This document shows, piece by piece, positions 33,344-42,310 of a stretch of DNA of 51,936 bases; position 1 is the stretch's first letter, and each line of letters begins with the position of its first letter. The notes below the pieces were generated by a model, which was not told where the DNA came from, searched no databases, and was given only the letters and a program-made list of their open reading frames with translations. A program made the translations under genes and the position numbers. Origin of the DNA: an uncultured Bacteroidota bacterium (lineage in GTDB: Bacteria; Bacteroidota; Bacteroidia; Bacteroidales; VadinHA17); assembly GCA_903824785.1 (NCBI GenBank), contig CAIJYD010000130.1, positions 1 to 51,936 on the forward strand, given 5' to 3'.

Positions 33344-33668
33344 AATTATGGTGTATTTATTATTTGTCCCCGGATAATCAATAATATAAAAGAAGTTTAG
33401 AAAATAATATGAAACTAACCTTTATGCGAAATGAAAACTTCATATGTTCTAAATATAAACATTTTTCTATTATGGAGAGCAAATCTGAATTATTGCCTCT
33501 TATAATATTTTTTTCAAGGTATGAGACGGAAATTCAATAATTCCTTCCCAGATCTCCCTTTCAGCAGTAACCGGAGGTATTCTGAAGGGTACAAAAGCAA
33601 AAAGCCTGTCTGAAAGTTCAAACAGGCTGTTATTTATGAGAGTAAGGATGAGACTAAAAGGGCACTTG
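33344..33668. other. Intergenic gap with operon start and etfBA terminator
   Basis: This 325-base gap lies upstream of the Gfo/Idh cluster (reading left) and downstream of the fused etfBA gene. Its right part holds the hairpin at 33603-33628. Short frames within it (for example 33500-33688) overlap the hairpin and the end of etfBA and are not credible genes. Nothing else was recognised. Confidence 0.5.
33603..33628 (-). terminator. Rho-independent terminator after etfBA
   Basis: The arms AGCCTGT (33603-33609) and ACAGGCT (33622-33628) form a seven-base G+C-containing stem, extended by a TGAA/TTCA inner pairing. On the minus strand it is followed by a T-rich stretch (TTTTTGCTTTTG). It lies 41 bases downstream of the etfBA stop codon and should end the ETF transcript. 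Confidence 0.7.
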
Positions 33669-35612
33669 CTATTTTTCCCTGGCTTCAATACCGAATTTAA
33701 AGCCGCCTTTTACCCGTTCAATTAATTCAGGCAGGATATCAGTATATTCTCCGACAATACCAAAATCTGCATTATGGAAAATGTGTGCTTTGGGATTATG
33801 ATCTATGGCAATGATCTTCTCAGATTCTTTCATTCCGGCAACGTGTTGAATTGCACCAGAGATGCCAACGGCAATATATACTTTTGGACGTATTGTTTTA
33901 CCTGTCTGTCCGATCTGTCTTGCATACTCAGCAACACCTTCGTCCACAACAGGACGGCTGCAGGCCCATTCAGCGTTTACCCCCTGGTTTTTTAATGCTT
34001 CGGCAAGAGCTTTTATCAGATTCAGATTATCGGTTGTAGTTCCTCTTCCACCAGAAATTATTATATCAGCGTCGAAAAGATTTTGTAATCCCCCTTCACC
34101 TCTGACTGTATTCAGAATTTCCACGACAAAATCATTCTCATCCAAAACAGGTTTGAATTCTGAAATAATACCCTGTTTGCCTTCAATCCGTTCAGGAACT
34201 TCAAATGTTCCGGCTCTTGCTGTTGAAATCTGAGGACAGACAAATCCAAGAATAGTTGCCAGTTTACTTTCACCATACGTAGGCCGGCGTGATTCAAGAA
34301 TAGGTTTATAAATCACTTTTTCTTTTTTATCAACGTATTCTCCTATCTCAAGCCCGGTGCAGTCTGCAGTTACTCCGCTATCTGTTTTCATTCCGATTCT
34401 TGGAGCCAGTTCTCTTCCTGCGGTAGTAGCAGCAAATAGAGCAATTTCCGGTCTCCTTTCGGTGATAACCTGTTTGAAAATTGAAGAAAACGGAAGAACC
34501 AGATACTCTTCAAGCCTATTATTTTCAACAAAAATTACCTCATCGGAACCATGTTCAATGAGAGTCTGAGCCAGTGGTTCAACGTGTTTTCCGATAATTA
34601 AAGTAAGCACACGGGTGTCGTTACCTAACTGATTTGCAAGATATCGTGCGGGAGTTAATAGTTCGAGGGAAGGTCTTGAGATTTTGCCGTTGGTTACTTC
34701 AGCCCATGTTATAATACCCCTGGCTCCGTTTCTGAAATCTTTATCCGGAAAATCGGGATGTTCAATCTCCTTCTTAACCACTTTCTCCCGTTTTTCAAGA
34801 ACATTTCCCCCTTTTTTTAGGTTAGCGATCAGGCTGTCGACAAGTGAAGCTTCACTGTTGCCTTCTGACATTGTTATTGGAGGGCGTTCGCTTACGATGT
34901 TAATTACTTTTGCTACAATTGTAGGAGAGCCATTGATCCCTATTTTCTCAGTTCCAAGACCAATATCGTCAATCCCGAAGGTTGTAATTTTCAGGTTACG
35001 GGCTTTGATGGCACCGCTTAATGAAGGTTTACGAGGAGGAATGCCTGTAGGAGTCAATGATATAACACAGGGGAGTGGCAGTTTCAACATCTGGTATCCT
35101 CCCTCAATAATCCTTCTGGCAATTACATTCCCGGTACCGTCGGCTTTTACACTCTCTACAAAAGTTGCTTGCGGAATTCCGATATTTTCAGCTACCTGAG
35201 AGGGAACATGAGCAGTATCTCCATCGCTTGTTTGCCGTCCTGCTAAAATAATAAAGGGGTCCTTTGATTCTTTGGTAAAGCCCAGGTGCTTAAGCATCGT
35301 GGAAATAGCCAGACCTGTAGCATAAGTGTCGCTTCCTCCGAGTTTCCGGTCGGATAAAAGGTAAGCTTCATCATAACCCATTGAAATGGCAGTTTTTAGA
35401 GATGCCTCGAAGGATTTCGGCCCCATTGAGCATACTATTAATCTTGCATCAGGATGAAGTTTCCTGAGTTGCAAACCTGCTTCCAGACCAAACTGACAAT
35501 CAATATTGATTATAGATTTTGCTTTTGTTCTGTCCATCAGTCCATCCTCGCCCATTCTCATTTCACTGGGGAGGGGAACCTGTTTTATTAAACTTATTAT
35601 TGTTAAAGCCAT
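33669..35612 (-). CDS. Fused electron transfer flavoprotein, beta and alpha subunits
   Basis: ETF passes electrons from flavin dehydrogenases to ETF-quinone oxidoreductase. In this 647-aa protein the two subunits, normally two genes, are one chain: an EtfB part (about residues 1-260; MALTIISLIKQVPLPSEMRMGEDG, ILAGRQTSDGDTAHVPSQVAENIG) and an EtfA part (about 300-647) ending with the FAD-binding PKVYIAVGISGAIQHVAGMKESEKIIAIDHNPKAHIFHNADFGIVG. The EtfB nucleotide loop GDTAHVP is more like the FixA/group II pattern than the classical one. I see no frameshift or stop at the junction. The ETF-QO gene lies 17 bases upstream on the same strand, and a terminator follows. Confidence 0.93.
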   Translation of the reverse strand: MALTIISLIKQVPLPSEMRMGEDGLMDRTKAKSIINIDCQFGLEAGLQLRKLHPDARLIVCSMGPKSFEASLKTAISMGYDEAYLLSDRKLGGSDTYATGLAISTMLKHLGFTKESKDPFIILAGRQTSDGDTAHVPSQVAENIGIPQATFVESVKADGTGNVIARRIIEGGYQMLKLPLPCVISLTPTGIPPRKPSLSGAIKARNLKITTFGIDDIGLGTEKIGINGSPTIVAKVINIVSERPPITMSEGNSEASLVDSLIANLKKGGNVLEKREKVVKKEIEHPDFPDKDFRNGARGIITWAEVTNGKISRPSLELLTPARYLANQLGNDTRVLTLIIGKHVEPLAQTLIEHGSDEVIFVENNRLEEYLVLPFSSIFKQVITERRPEIALFAATTAGRELAPRIGMKTDSGVTADCTGLEIGEYVDKKEKVIYKPILESRRPTYGESKLATILGFVCPQISTARAGTFEVPERIEGKQGIISEFKPVLDENDFVVEILNTVRGEGGLQNLFDADIIISGGRGTTTDNLNLIKALAEALKNQGVNAEWACSRPVVDEGVAEYARQIGQTGKTIRPKVYIAVGISGAIQHVAGMKESEKIIAIDHNPKAHIFHNADFGIVGEYTDILPELIERVKGGFKFGIEAREK

Positions 35613-35629
35613 TATCTGAGTATATTTTT

Positions 35630-37288
35630 TTACATATTTTGAAAATCCGGACCATTTCCCCCATTTGGTACGTTCCAGGTAATACCTTCTCCGGGTGATT
35701 TTATGTCACAGGTTTTGCAATGCATACAGTTTTCAGCATGTATCCGGAGCTCTTTTTTACCGGCCTTGTTTATATGAAGTTCATAAACCTCCGACGAACA
35801 ATAAAACTGTTCAGGGGCACCGTACTGGTCAATGTTGACGGTATTAAATTTCTCTTTGTCGTTAATCTGAAGATGCACAACCTGTTGCTCGTCGTGGTAT
35901 ACACCTGAATGGTAAACATCGGTTGATTTATCGAAAGTCAGAATTTTGTCGAACTCCAGTTTTCCCTTAAACCGCTCTTTAAATGGTTTCTTCTTTAGCT
36001 CGCTTAATTTAAGTGTTGTCTTATAGTCGGCATGAGATCTCAGTCTGCCAAAGAACCCGGCTCCACCGGTTATCAGCTGAGTTCCGAAATGTAATCCTCC
36101 GGCGATAAGTCCTTTTGCAAATCCTTGTCTGAAATTTCTGACAGGATACATCTCTTTGTGAATATCACTGTTATTTATGAGTGTCTCATATTGTTGAAGA
36201 GCGTTTTCCGAGGTATCGTTGTTCGACAATGCGTCAGCTGTTGTACGGGCAGCCAGCATTCCTGATCTTACCGCTAAATGTATGCCTTTTAATGCCGGCA
36301 TTACAACCAATCCCGCACTGTCACCAACTATTAAAGCATTGTCTGTGAAAAGTTTGGGTACTGCATAATATCCTCCTTCGGGAAGTGTTTTGGCGCCATA
36401 TTCCACAAGTTTACCTCCTTTTAGAATTTTAGATACAAAGGAACTGGTTTTCCAGATCTGGAAGGCATCATGAACATCGAAGGAAGGATCTTGATAATCG
36501 AGTCCGACAACAAGGCCTACAGCTACTTTATTATCATTTAAACCGTATATAAAACCGCCCCCGAACTCATCATTGTCGAGCGGGAAACCCATAGTATGGT
36601 AGATCTGCCCTGCCTTAATGTTGCCTTCCGGAACACTCCATACCTCTTTACATCCTAAAGAGTAAACCTGCTCGTTCCTCCCATAGTCAAGGTTGAACTT
36701 TTTAATAAGGGTTTTGGTCAGACTGCCACGTGTTCCTTCGGCAAGAATAGTAATTCTGGCTTCAATGCGTGTGCCTGCCTGAAAGTTTTCCAACTGGTTT
36801 CCGTGGTGATCGAGACCTGTATCTTTTGTTTTTGCACCTGCTACTTTTCCCTCTTTGTATAAAAGCTCATCAATGGCAAAGCCTGTATAGATCTCCACCC
36901 CTTTTTCCTCTGCTTTTACTGCTAAGTACCTGCAGATCTGTCCCAATGATGCGGCATAATTGCCTGAATTGCTCATATATGGCAGATGGAACGGCAAGGA
37001 AATGGACATCTTTTCCGTGAGCAAAACCGTTTTGTCTTTAGTTACCCTGGCATTGAATGGTATTTCAGAGAAATCAACTTCTGGCAATAATTCTTTAAAT
37101 ACAGAAGGTTTTATGATAGCACCTGATAATATGTGACTGCCTACTGAAAGGCCTTTTTCAATAAGTAATATTCTTGCGTTCTGGCCTCTTTGTTTCAATA
37201 TATCAGCCAGATGAATTGAAGTGGCTAAACCGGAAGGACCGCCTCCGATAATTAACACATCGGTTGATATTGTATCTGGAAAACTCAT
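35630..37288 (-). CDS. ETF-quinone oxidoreductase
   Basis: The enzyme moves electrons from ETF to the quinone pool. The 552-aa protein has an N-terminal FAD Rossmann fold (VLIIGGGPSGLATSIHLAD), a mid-protein MGFPLDNDEFGGGFIYGLNDNKVAVGLVVGLDY, a membrane-associated DSAGLVVMPALKGIHLAVRSGMLAA segment, and a C-terminal 4Fe-4S module with Cys497, Cys521, Cys524 and Cys527 (CSSEVYE, then ENCMHCKTC, followed by GEGITWNVPNGGNGPDF). The full length matches classical ETF-QO, and no cluster ligand is missing. It is the first gene of a two-gene operon with fused etfBA, which points to menaquinone-linked acyl-CoA or amino-acid oxidation; the matching dehydrogenases are not in the window. Confidence 0.94.
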   Translation of the reverse strand: MSFPDTISTDVLIIGGGPSGLATSIHLADILKQRGQNARILLIEKGLSVGSHILSGAIIKPSVFKELLPEVDFSEIPFNARVTKDKTVLLTEKMSISLPFHLPYMSNSGNYAASLGQICRYLAVKAEEKGVEIYTGFAIDELLYKEGKVAGAKTKDTGLDHHGNQLENFQAGTRIEARITILAEGTRGSLTKTLIKKFNLDYGRNEQVYSLGCKEVWSVPEGNIKAGQIYHTMGFPLDNDEFGGGFIYGLNDNKVAVGLVVGLDYQDPSFDVHDAFQIWKTSSFVSKILKGGKLVEYGAKTLPEGGYYAVPKLFTDNALIVGDSAGLVVMPALKGIHLAVRSGMLAARTTADALSNNDTSENALQQYETLINNSDIHKEMYPVRNFRQGFAKGLIAGGLHFGTQLITGGAGFFGRLRSHADYKTTLKLSELKKKPFKERFKGKLEFDKILTFDKSTDVYHSGVYHDEQQVVHLQINDKEKFNTVNIDQYGAPEQFYCSSEVYELHINKAGKKELRIHAENCMHCKTCDIKSPGEGITWNVPNGGNGPDFQNM

Positions 37289-37537
37289 TCTATAACCTCC
37301 GGGTATTAGTAAATCTATTTCTTTAGTTAATTACTAAACGTTGATTGTATGAAATAGTTCAATCAGATCTTTGAAGAATTTTTCGAAGATTTTTTTGTTA
37401 GTCAGCCAAATCCGGTTAACTTCTTCAGCTATAGAAAAAATGGTTTGTGAGGAGGAGAGAATAACTGATGGAATACAGGTGTTTATGCTGGTGCATTGGT
37501 TTGAACCATTTTATTTTGTTGGCTTCCGAAATGAGTT

Positions 37538-38350
37538 TCAGATCCTTTTATTTTTTTTATTGCAGATATCCTGGATTACCAGTCCGGCAATGGTAAAGCC
37601 GAAGATGGCTGTGATATGAGAAACGGTTCCGTTTATCACCGCTTTCTTACTGCACCATTCATGATCGGCAAGTTCCGGATCACCGGGAGCATTCTTTGTT
37701 TTTGGGCAAAGACATTTCTCGGAGCCGCAGGATGTGCCTGATCCTTTATTTTCGACCATTTCTTCGCTGTAAACGCATAGAAATTCTTTAGCCGGCAAGT
37801 CACCTTTTCTGATATTTTTTCTGACTTTTGAACCTAATGGACACCCTATAACATCCCAGAATTCAGCTACCTTCACCTTTGTGGGATCGATTTTCATTGA
37901 TGCCCCCATTGATGAAAAAAGTGTGGCACTTGTGCGGGTAGCTTTCCTTATAAGATGGATTTTATTTCCCAGGCTATCGATAGCATCAATGATATAATCA
38001 AACTGTTCGATCTGAAAAAGATCGTGATTCTGCTGGTTGTATATTTTTTGAATGTCGCTGATTATGGCAGAAGGATTTATAGAAAGAAGGCGGTTTTTAA
38101 GGGCATCAGTCTTAACTTCTCCAACAGTATCAATTGTTGCCTGCACCTGACGGTTAATGTTGGTTACACAAATCCTGTCAGAATCAACAATTGTAAGATT
38201 GCAGATTCCGGATCTTATAAGACTTTCAGCACACCAGCTCCCAACACCTCCTATCCCGAAGATTATTACCTTCTTCGAGGCAATTTCCGCCATGATTTCT
38301 GATCCCAGCAATAATTCGGTCCGTTGAAAAATCCCTTTCTCAGATACCAT
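37538..38350 (-). CDS. tcdA: tRNA threonylcarbamoyladenosine dehydratase
   Basis: TcdA (YgdL/CsdL) uses ATP to cyclise t6A37 in tRNA. The 270-aa protein is an E1-like ThiF fold: VIIFGIGGVGSWCAESLIRSGICNLTIVDSDRICVTNINRQ is the nucleotide-binding start, and DAIDSLGNKIHLI is the family's conserved loop. The C-terminal part contains GTSCGSEKCLCP, possibly metal-binding. The start is the ATG at 38350. The gene is followed by a 249-base gap and then the ETF-QO gene. Function is well supported by family resemblance. Confidence 0.9.
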   Translation of the reverse strand: MVSEKGIFQRTELLLGSEIMAEIASKKVIIFGIGGVGSWCAESLIRSGICNLTIVDSDRICVTNINRQVQATIDTVGEVKTDALKNRLLSINPSAIISDIQKIYNQQNHDLFQIEQFDYIIDAIDSLGNKIHLIRKATRTSATLFSSMGASMKIDPTKVKVAEFWDVIGCPLGSKVRKNIRKGDLPAKEFLCVYSEEMVENKGSGTSCGSEKCLCPKTKNAPGDPELADHEWCSKKAVINGTVSHITAIFGFTIAGLVIQDICNKKNKRI

Positions 38351-38673
38351 TTATTTCTTGTTTAATTTTGTAATCACTTACCATAACTCACGAACTTTGA
38401 GAACATTCTGTGAATAATTGTCCATTTTTTTAATCCTGTTTTTTAAGATCAGCATCTGATAAATAAAATTCCCTGAAATCGGGTACAAATAAAACAAATC
38501 CTGTGCTTTCAATCAATAGGTAAAAAGGCTACAAAAAATCCTGATAAAATTAAATGTTTTAAACTATGTCCACGAGCCTCAATTTACCTTTGATAAATGA
38601 AAATCTACTGAATACTCAGTTTCTTAAAAAAATTATTACATTGTGATCATCATAATTTTATAATAGTTTCAAT
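38351..38673. promoter_or_regulatory. Divergent intergenic region with candidate permease promoter
   Basis: This 323-base gap separates divergent tcdA and the amino-acid permease gene and is AT-rich. A TAnnTTTG box (TACCTTTG) lies at 38585-38592, 81 bases before the permease ATG. No matching minus-strand box for tcdA, no hairpin and no small gene were recognised. Confidence 0.4.
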
Positions 38674-40083
38674 ATGTCTAATCAACGAAATCTGGTCAGG
38701 ACTCTGGGAATGGGGTACGTCGTAATTTTTGTAATTGCAAATATCATCGGATCAGGTGTATATAAAAAAATAGCACCAATGGCCTCAGAGCTTCACTCTT
38801 CCATCTGGATTCTTATGGCATGGATAGTGGGAGGGATCATTACCCTTTTTGGGGCACTAAGTAATGCGGAAGTGGCAGGATTACTGGCAGATACAGGAGG
38901 CGAGTTTATTTATCTGAAAAAAATTTATAATCGTTTTTTTTCCTTTATGTACGGTTGGTCGCTCTTTACAGTGATTCAGACTGCCACGATATCTTCACTC
39001 GCATATGTATTTGCCCAATCTCTGAACAGCATCATTCATATACCTGATATTTTAAGCTCTTTGCAGCATTTTACGATAGGTGGGGTTTTTTATCCATTTC
39101 TGGATTTCGGTGTCAAGCTGACAGCAATTTTGTTGATTTTGATCCTGACAGGACTGAATATCTCCGGATTAAAAAGCGGAGCCGGTGTCAGTAAAATTAT
39201 TATGTTCCTTGTTTTTGCAGGCTTGGCAACCATTGTCCTCTTTGGTCTGGGAAGTATTAAAACGATGCCTTCAAATTTTCTGAATGTTAAAGAATTAACA
39301 GCAGGAACCATTACGATCTCCTCTTTTTTTACTGCTATGCTGGCCGCCTTCTGGGCCTATCAGGGATGGGTTTCTGTAGGATTTATCGGAGGGGAGGTTA
39401 AAGACCCGACAAAAAATATCCCAAAAGGTATTGTTACCGGAGTTTTTATAGTGATATTCGTTTACCTCTTGGTTAATGTGACCTATCTGTCTCTTTTATC
39501 CATTCCGCAATTAGTTAACATTCATGAATCAGGCAATCAGATTGCAGCAGTTGAAGCGGTGAGGAGTTTCTGGGGTGCCGGAGGTGTTATGTTTATCTCA
39601 ATATTAATACTTGTTACTACTCTGGGATGTACCAATGCCAGTATACTTACAGGGGCCCGTCCATATTATGCTATGGCCCGCGAAAAGCTTTTCTTCCCCG
39701 GTATCGCGAAGATTAACAAGGCAAATGTTCCTTCCAATTCGCTTTTATGGCAGGGAATATGGGCCTCCGTGCTGGTGTTATCAGGAACCTTCGATCAGCT
39801 GACAGATATGATTATTTTTGCTGTTTTTATTTTTTATGGTGCCACAACTCTCGGGGTATTTATTTTGCGCCGCAAGATGCCCGATGCACACAGGCCCTAC
39901 AAAGTATGGGGATATCCTGTCGTTCCGGCCATTTTCATACTGTTTTGCATCGGCCTGTTTTTCAATACAATTATAACCAGACCCCGCGAAGCAGCCATCG
40001 GTATAACCCTTATCCTTACAGGCATACCGGTCTATCTCTTCCTGAAAAGAAAATATTCAAAAGAAGATTCAGAAAACTCCTGA
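38674..40083 (+). CDS. APC-family amino-acid permease
   Basis: The 469-aa protein has about 12 membrane helices. Helix 1 contains the IIGSGVYKKIAP motif, a Gly-rich unwound segment typical of the APC superfamily, and the segment after helix 5 (GLNISGLKSGAGVSKIIMFLVFAGLATIVLFG) matches LAT/APA-like transporters. It probably imports or exchanges an amino acid, but the substrate cannot be told. It is monocistronic; the next gene (40159-42057) converges on it from the other strand. A candidate promoter lies 81 bases upstream. Confidence 0.88.
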   Translation: MSNQRNLVRTLGMGYVVIFVIANIIGSGVYKKIAPMASELHSSIWILMAWIVGGIITLFGALSNAEVAGLLADTGGEFIYLKKIYNRFFSFMYGWSLFTVIQTATISSLAYVFAQSLNSIIHIPDILSSLQHFTIGGVFYPFLDFGVKLTAILLILILTGLNISGLKSGAGVSKIIMFLVFAGLATIVLFGLGSIKTMPSNFLNVKELTAGTITISSFFTAMLAAFWAYQGWVSVGFIGGEVKDPTKNIPKGIVTGVFIVIFVYLLVNVTYLSLLSIPQLVNIHESGNQIAAVEAVRSFWGAGGVMFISILILVTTLGCTNASILTGARPYYAMAREKLFFPGIAKINKANVPSNSLLWQGIWASVLVLSGTFDQLTDMIIFAVFIFYGATTLGVFILRRKMPDAHRPYKVWGYPVVPAIFILFCIGLFFNTIITRPREAAIGITLILTGIPVYLFLKRKYSKEDSENS

Positions 40084-40158
40084 ATCCTTTAGGCGATTCT
40101 ATTGAGGGAGGTGCTGATAGTTGCCTTTCAAATAGAGTCCATGCTCTGTTTAATGAGT

Positions 40159-42057
40159 TTAGGTCGGAGGATGCAGCCGCTTATTGAACCATGTGCGTAC
40201 TGAGCGCATCTTTTCAAGTTGGTTTAAAGGAGCCTTTCGATGACATCTGCCCCTTTCATCACTGTTTTCCGGCGCACCCCAGCGGATTTCAATCCCGTCA
40301 TTCGGATTATAGGCCATCTCAAAAGCATCCCTTCTTTTAAGAATTTCACTGACAGTAAGTTTTTGCAATGAACCATCTGTTGCGGTATAACTGATAAAAA
40401 GTTCTGAAACTTTACGGTCGAGAACTGACTGAAGCTTTTTCCTGATCTGCTCCGGAGAGGCCAGTCGTGAGGTATTAAAATCCTCCGGCGAGCGGGCCAC
40501 GAGATCCGGGAAATCAACCACTGCATCCATAGCAATCAAAAGTCTCAGGTCGCGGTTAGGAGTGGAAAAATCTTCCCATTGACCACCTGCCTGAAAGATT
40601 CCGGCAGTACCAGAAGGCATTGGAATAACGGCTCCCGGATGTAATTTGAAATAGGCTTCCCCATTAGCAACTGAAGTTATCCGTACCATAAGTTGTTCGT
40701 AAAGAGCCTGTATCAGTCCTGTTAATGCAATTTCAGAATCGAGCGGCTTCGGGTTTATTAGTCGCTCCATAGAGTGGTAAAAGAGATCGCTTTCCATCTT
40801 CCTCTGCTGAAGCGAAAAGGGGATATACCCTTCTTTATCTGTAAGCTCTTTATTCTTCATCAGGCGGGGCACTCCTTTTTCTACAGCAATAGGCCGAAAT
40901 GCCTTGAAACCCGGTTCTCCTATAACCCCGGCGGTATTAAAAAGGAAATTCCCTTTCCAGAACCGTTTAATACCCACCGTTCCATCCGGCTGGGCATCTA
41001 CTGAAAGAAGTAATCCGGGATGGTCGCCGGTTTGTGGGATCCTGCCAATCAGGATCAGTGTATGTCCGTAAGGGTCAGCAAAAACGGTACCCGGACGCAA
41101 GGCTTCCTGTTCAAGTGAAACGGGATAATAATCTGAATTTTCATTGTCGAGAGCAGTTCTTGCTGTGCCTGAATGAACGCCATCCTTTAATTTCCTGAGA
41201 AAAGCATTGAATGCCTGAACCGGGATAGTTTTAGAGCTGGCTGTTTCATTTGTGATCCATTGGCCTGTATTGGGACTATGGCCGAGACTGCCCCTGTTGC
41301 ACACATGGTAACCGAAAGGAAGTCCCAGTTTCCATGAAAAATATGCTCTCAGGAAAAATGGATTATCAGCGCAATCAGGCTGCATGATCACAGTATTCTT
41401 TCCTTCAGGATCATCTTCCCCCATGGAAAGATAGTTGTAAAGGAAATTCTGATTCTTATTCCGGGTTACTTCATGGAGTGCAGTCCAGGAAGCCTGTTCG
41501 TCGAAATCGTGAAAAAGTGCGTTTATCCAGACTGAATAGATAGTCTCAATGTCGCTGTCCCATCCACCGAGAGTCTTCCAGACAACACTATTTGATTGGG
41601 CAGTCTCCACTTGAGAGATCTCAAACTTCAGATTACGGACAACCGAATTTTTCAGAATTAATGTAACTTCATATTTTCCGGCAGAACTCCCTGCAAAATC
41701 CTCAATTCTCCAGCAGGGTAATTCCTCACCGGTTTTACTTTTAAGTGACTCCGGATTTCCTGACTGGCCGTTTACAATAATCCTGCATTTCAGGACGCTT
41801 TTCCCTCCGGCTGCCAGAATACGGAATGGTTCCCCCGGAGCCGGGTTCTTTGGTAAAACCATTAATGAATATCCCGACAGGTATTCACCATGAACTTCAT
41901 CTGCATTGATAGAATCGGCTATTGCTGAAGAATCTTTGCCTCTTTTAATGTCACGCGGATCACTTTTACAGGCTGAGAAATTGATTATTAAAGTTATTGT
42001 CAGGCAAAAGGCCAACTGCTTCAGGGGTATTCCGGCTATCGATTTTATTCCTGGCAT
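40159..42057 (-). CDS. Lipoprotein with possible Cys-His-Asp hydrolase site
   Basis: The 632-aa protein is not one I can name. It has a lipoprotein signal with Cys30 (FSAC). The middle contains PDCADNPFFLRAYFSWKLGLPFGYHVCNRG (Cys229) and later PYGHTLILIGRIPQTGDHPGLLLSVDAQPDG (His332, Asp354), in the Cys-His-Asp order of papain-like/NlpC and transglutaminase-type enzymes. The surrounding pattern (GHTLILIGR, like HVGIYLG) fits that fold. The N-terminal 150 residues are beta-rich, and the C-terminal part is long, charged and Arg/Lys-rich. The enzyme class is an inference. It converges with the permease gene, and no operon partner is seen. Confidence 0.5.
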   Translation of the reverse strand: MPGIKSIAGIPLKQLAFCLTITLIINFSACKSDPRDIKRGKDSSAIADSINADEVHGEYLSGYSLMVLPKNPAPGEPFRILAAGGKSVLKCRIIVNGQSGNPESLKSKTGEELPCWRIEDFAGSSAGKYEVTLILKNSVVRNLKFEISQVETAQSNSVVWKTLGGWDSDIETIYSVWINALFHDFDEQASWTALHEVTRNKNQNFLYNYLSMGEDDPEGKNTVIMQPDCADNPFFLRAYFSWKLGLPFGYHVCNRGSLGHSPNTGQWITNETASSKTIPVQAFNAFLRKLKDGVHSGTARTALDNENSDYYPVSLEQEALRPGTVFADPYGHTLILIGRIPQTGDHPGLLLSVDAQPDGTVGIKRFWKGNFLFNTAGVIGEPGFKAFRPIAVEKGVPRLMKNKELTDKEGYIPFSLQQRKMESDLFYHSMERLINPKPLDSEIALTGLIQALYEQLMVRITSVANGEAYFKLHPGAVIPMPSGTAGIFQAGGQWEDFSTPNRDLRLLIAMDAVVDFPDLVARSPEDFNTSRLASPEQIRKKLQSVLDRKVSELFISYTATDGSLQKLTVSEILKRRDAFEMAYNPNDGIEIRWGAPENSDERGRCHRKAPLNQLEKMRSVRTWFNKRLHPPT

Positions 42058-42171
42058 TTTTGATTTAAAGATAAATTAAATCATGTTAAAAAGCTGAATT
42101 CATTCTATTAATATGGTTAAGGAATATTCAGTTCTTTTGTGTGTAAATTATTGTCAATTGGCAAATTTTCC

Positions 42172-42179
42172 TATTTTTG
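42172..42179 (+). promoter_or_regulatory. Candidate -7 promoter box for the beta-propeller gene
   Basis: TATTTTTG fits TAnnTTTG and gives a leader of about 130 bases before the ATG at 42311. A TTGT 17 bases upstream could serve as a weak -33 element. Support is low. Confidence 0.25.
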
Positions 42180-42310
42180 AGGTGAACCAATATTTTCAGA
42201 AATCAAATATCAATTATATGACCCGGACATGTTTATCTAATAACTTAAGCTTGTATAAACAAAATCAAAATGCGAGCTCCCTTCAATTTGTAAAAAATAA
42301 TTTTGTAAAG

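Noticed and set aside
33500-33688. Short minus-strand open frame after etfBA
   Set aside because: It overlaps the terminator hairpin and the 3' end of etfBA and has no recognisable motif.
38351-38673. Riboswitch upstream of the amino-acid permease
   Set aside because: The 323-base gap is AT-rich, and no conserved riboswitch core or strong paired stems were recognised. A covariance-model search would settle it.
42113-42310. Upstream extension of the beta-propeller gene
   Set aside because: The first 66 codons lead into a Met followed by a clear signal peptide, so the upstream part is unlikely to be translated as one protein.
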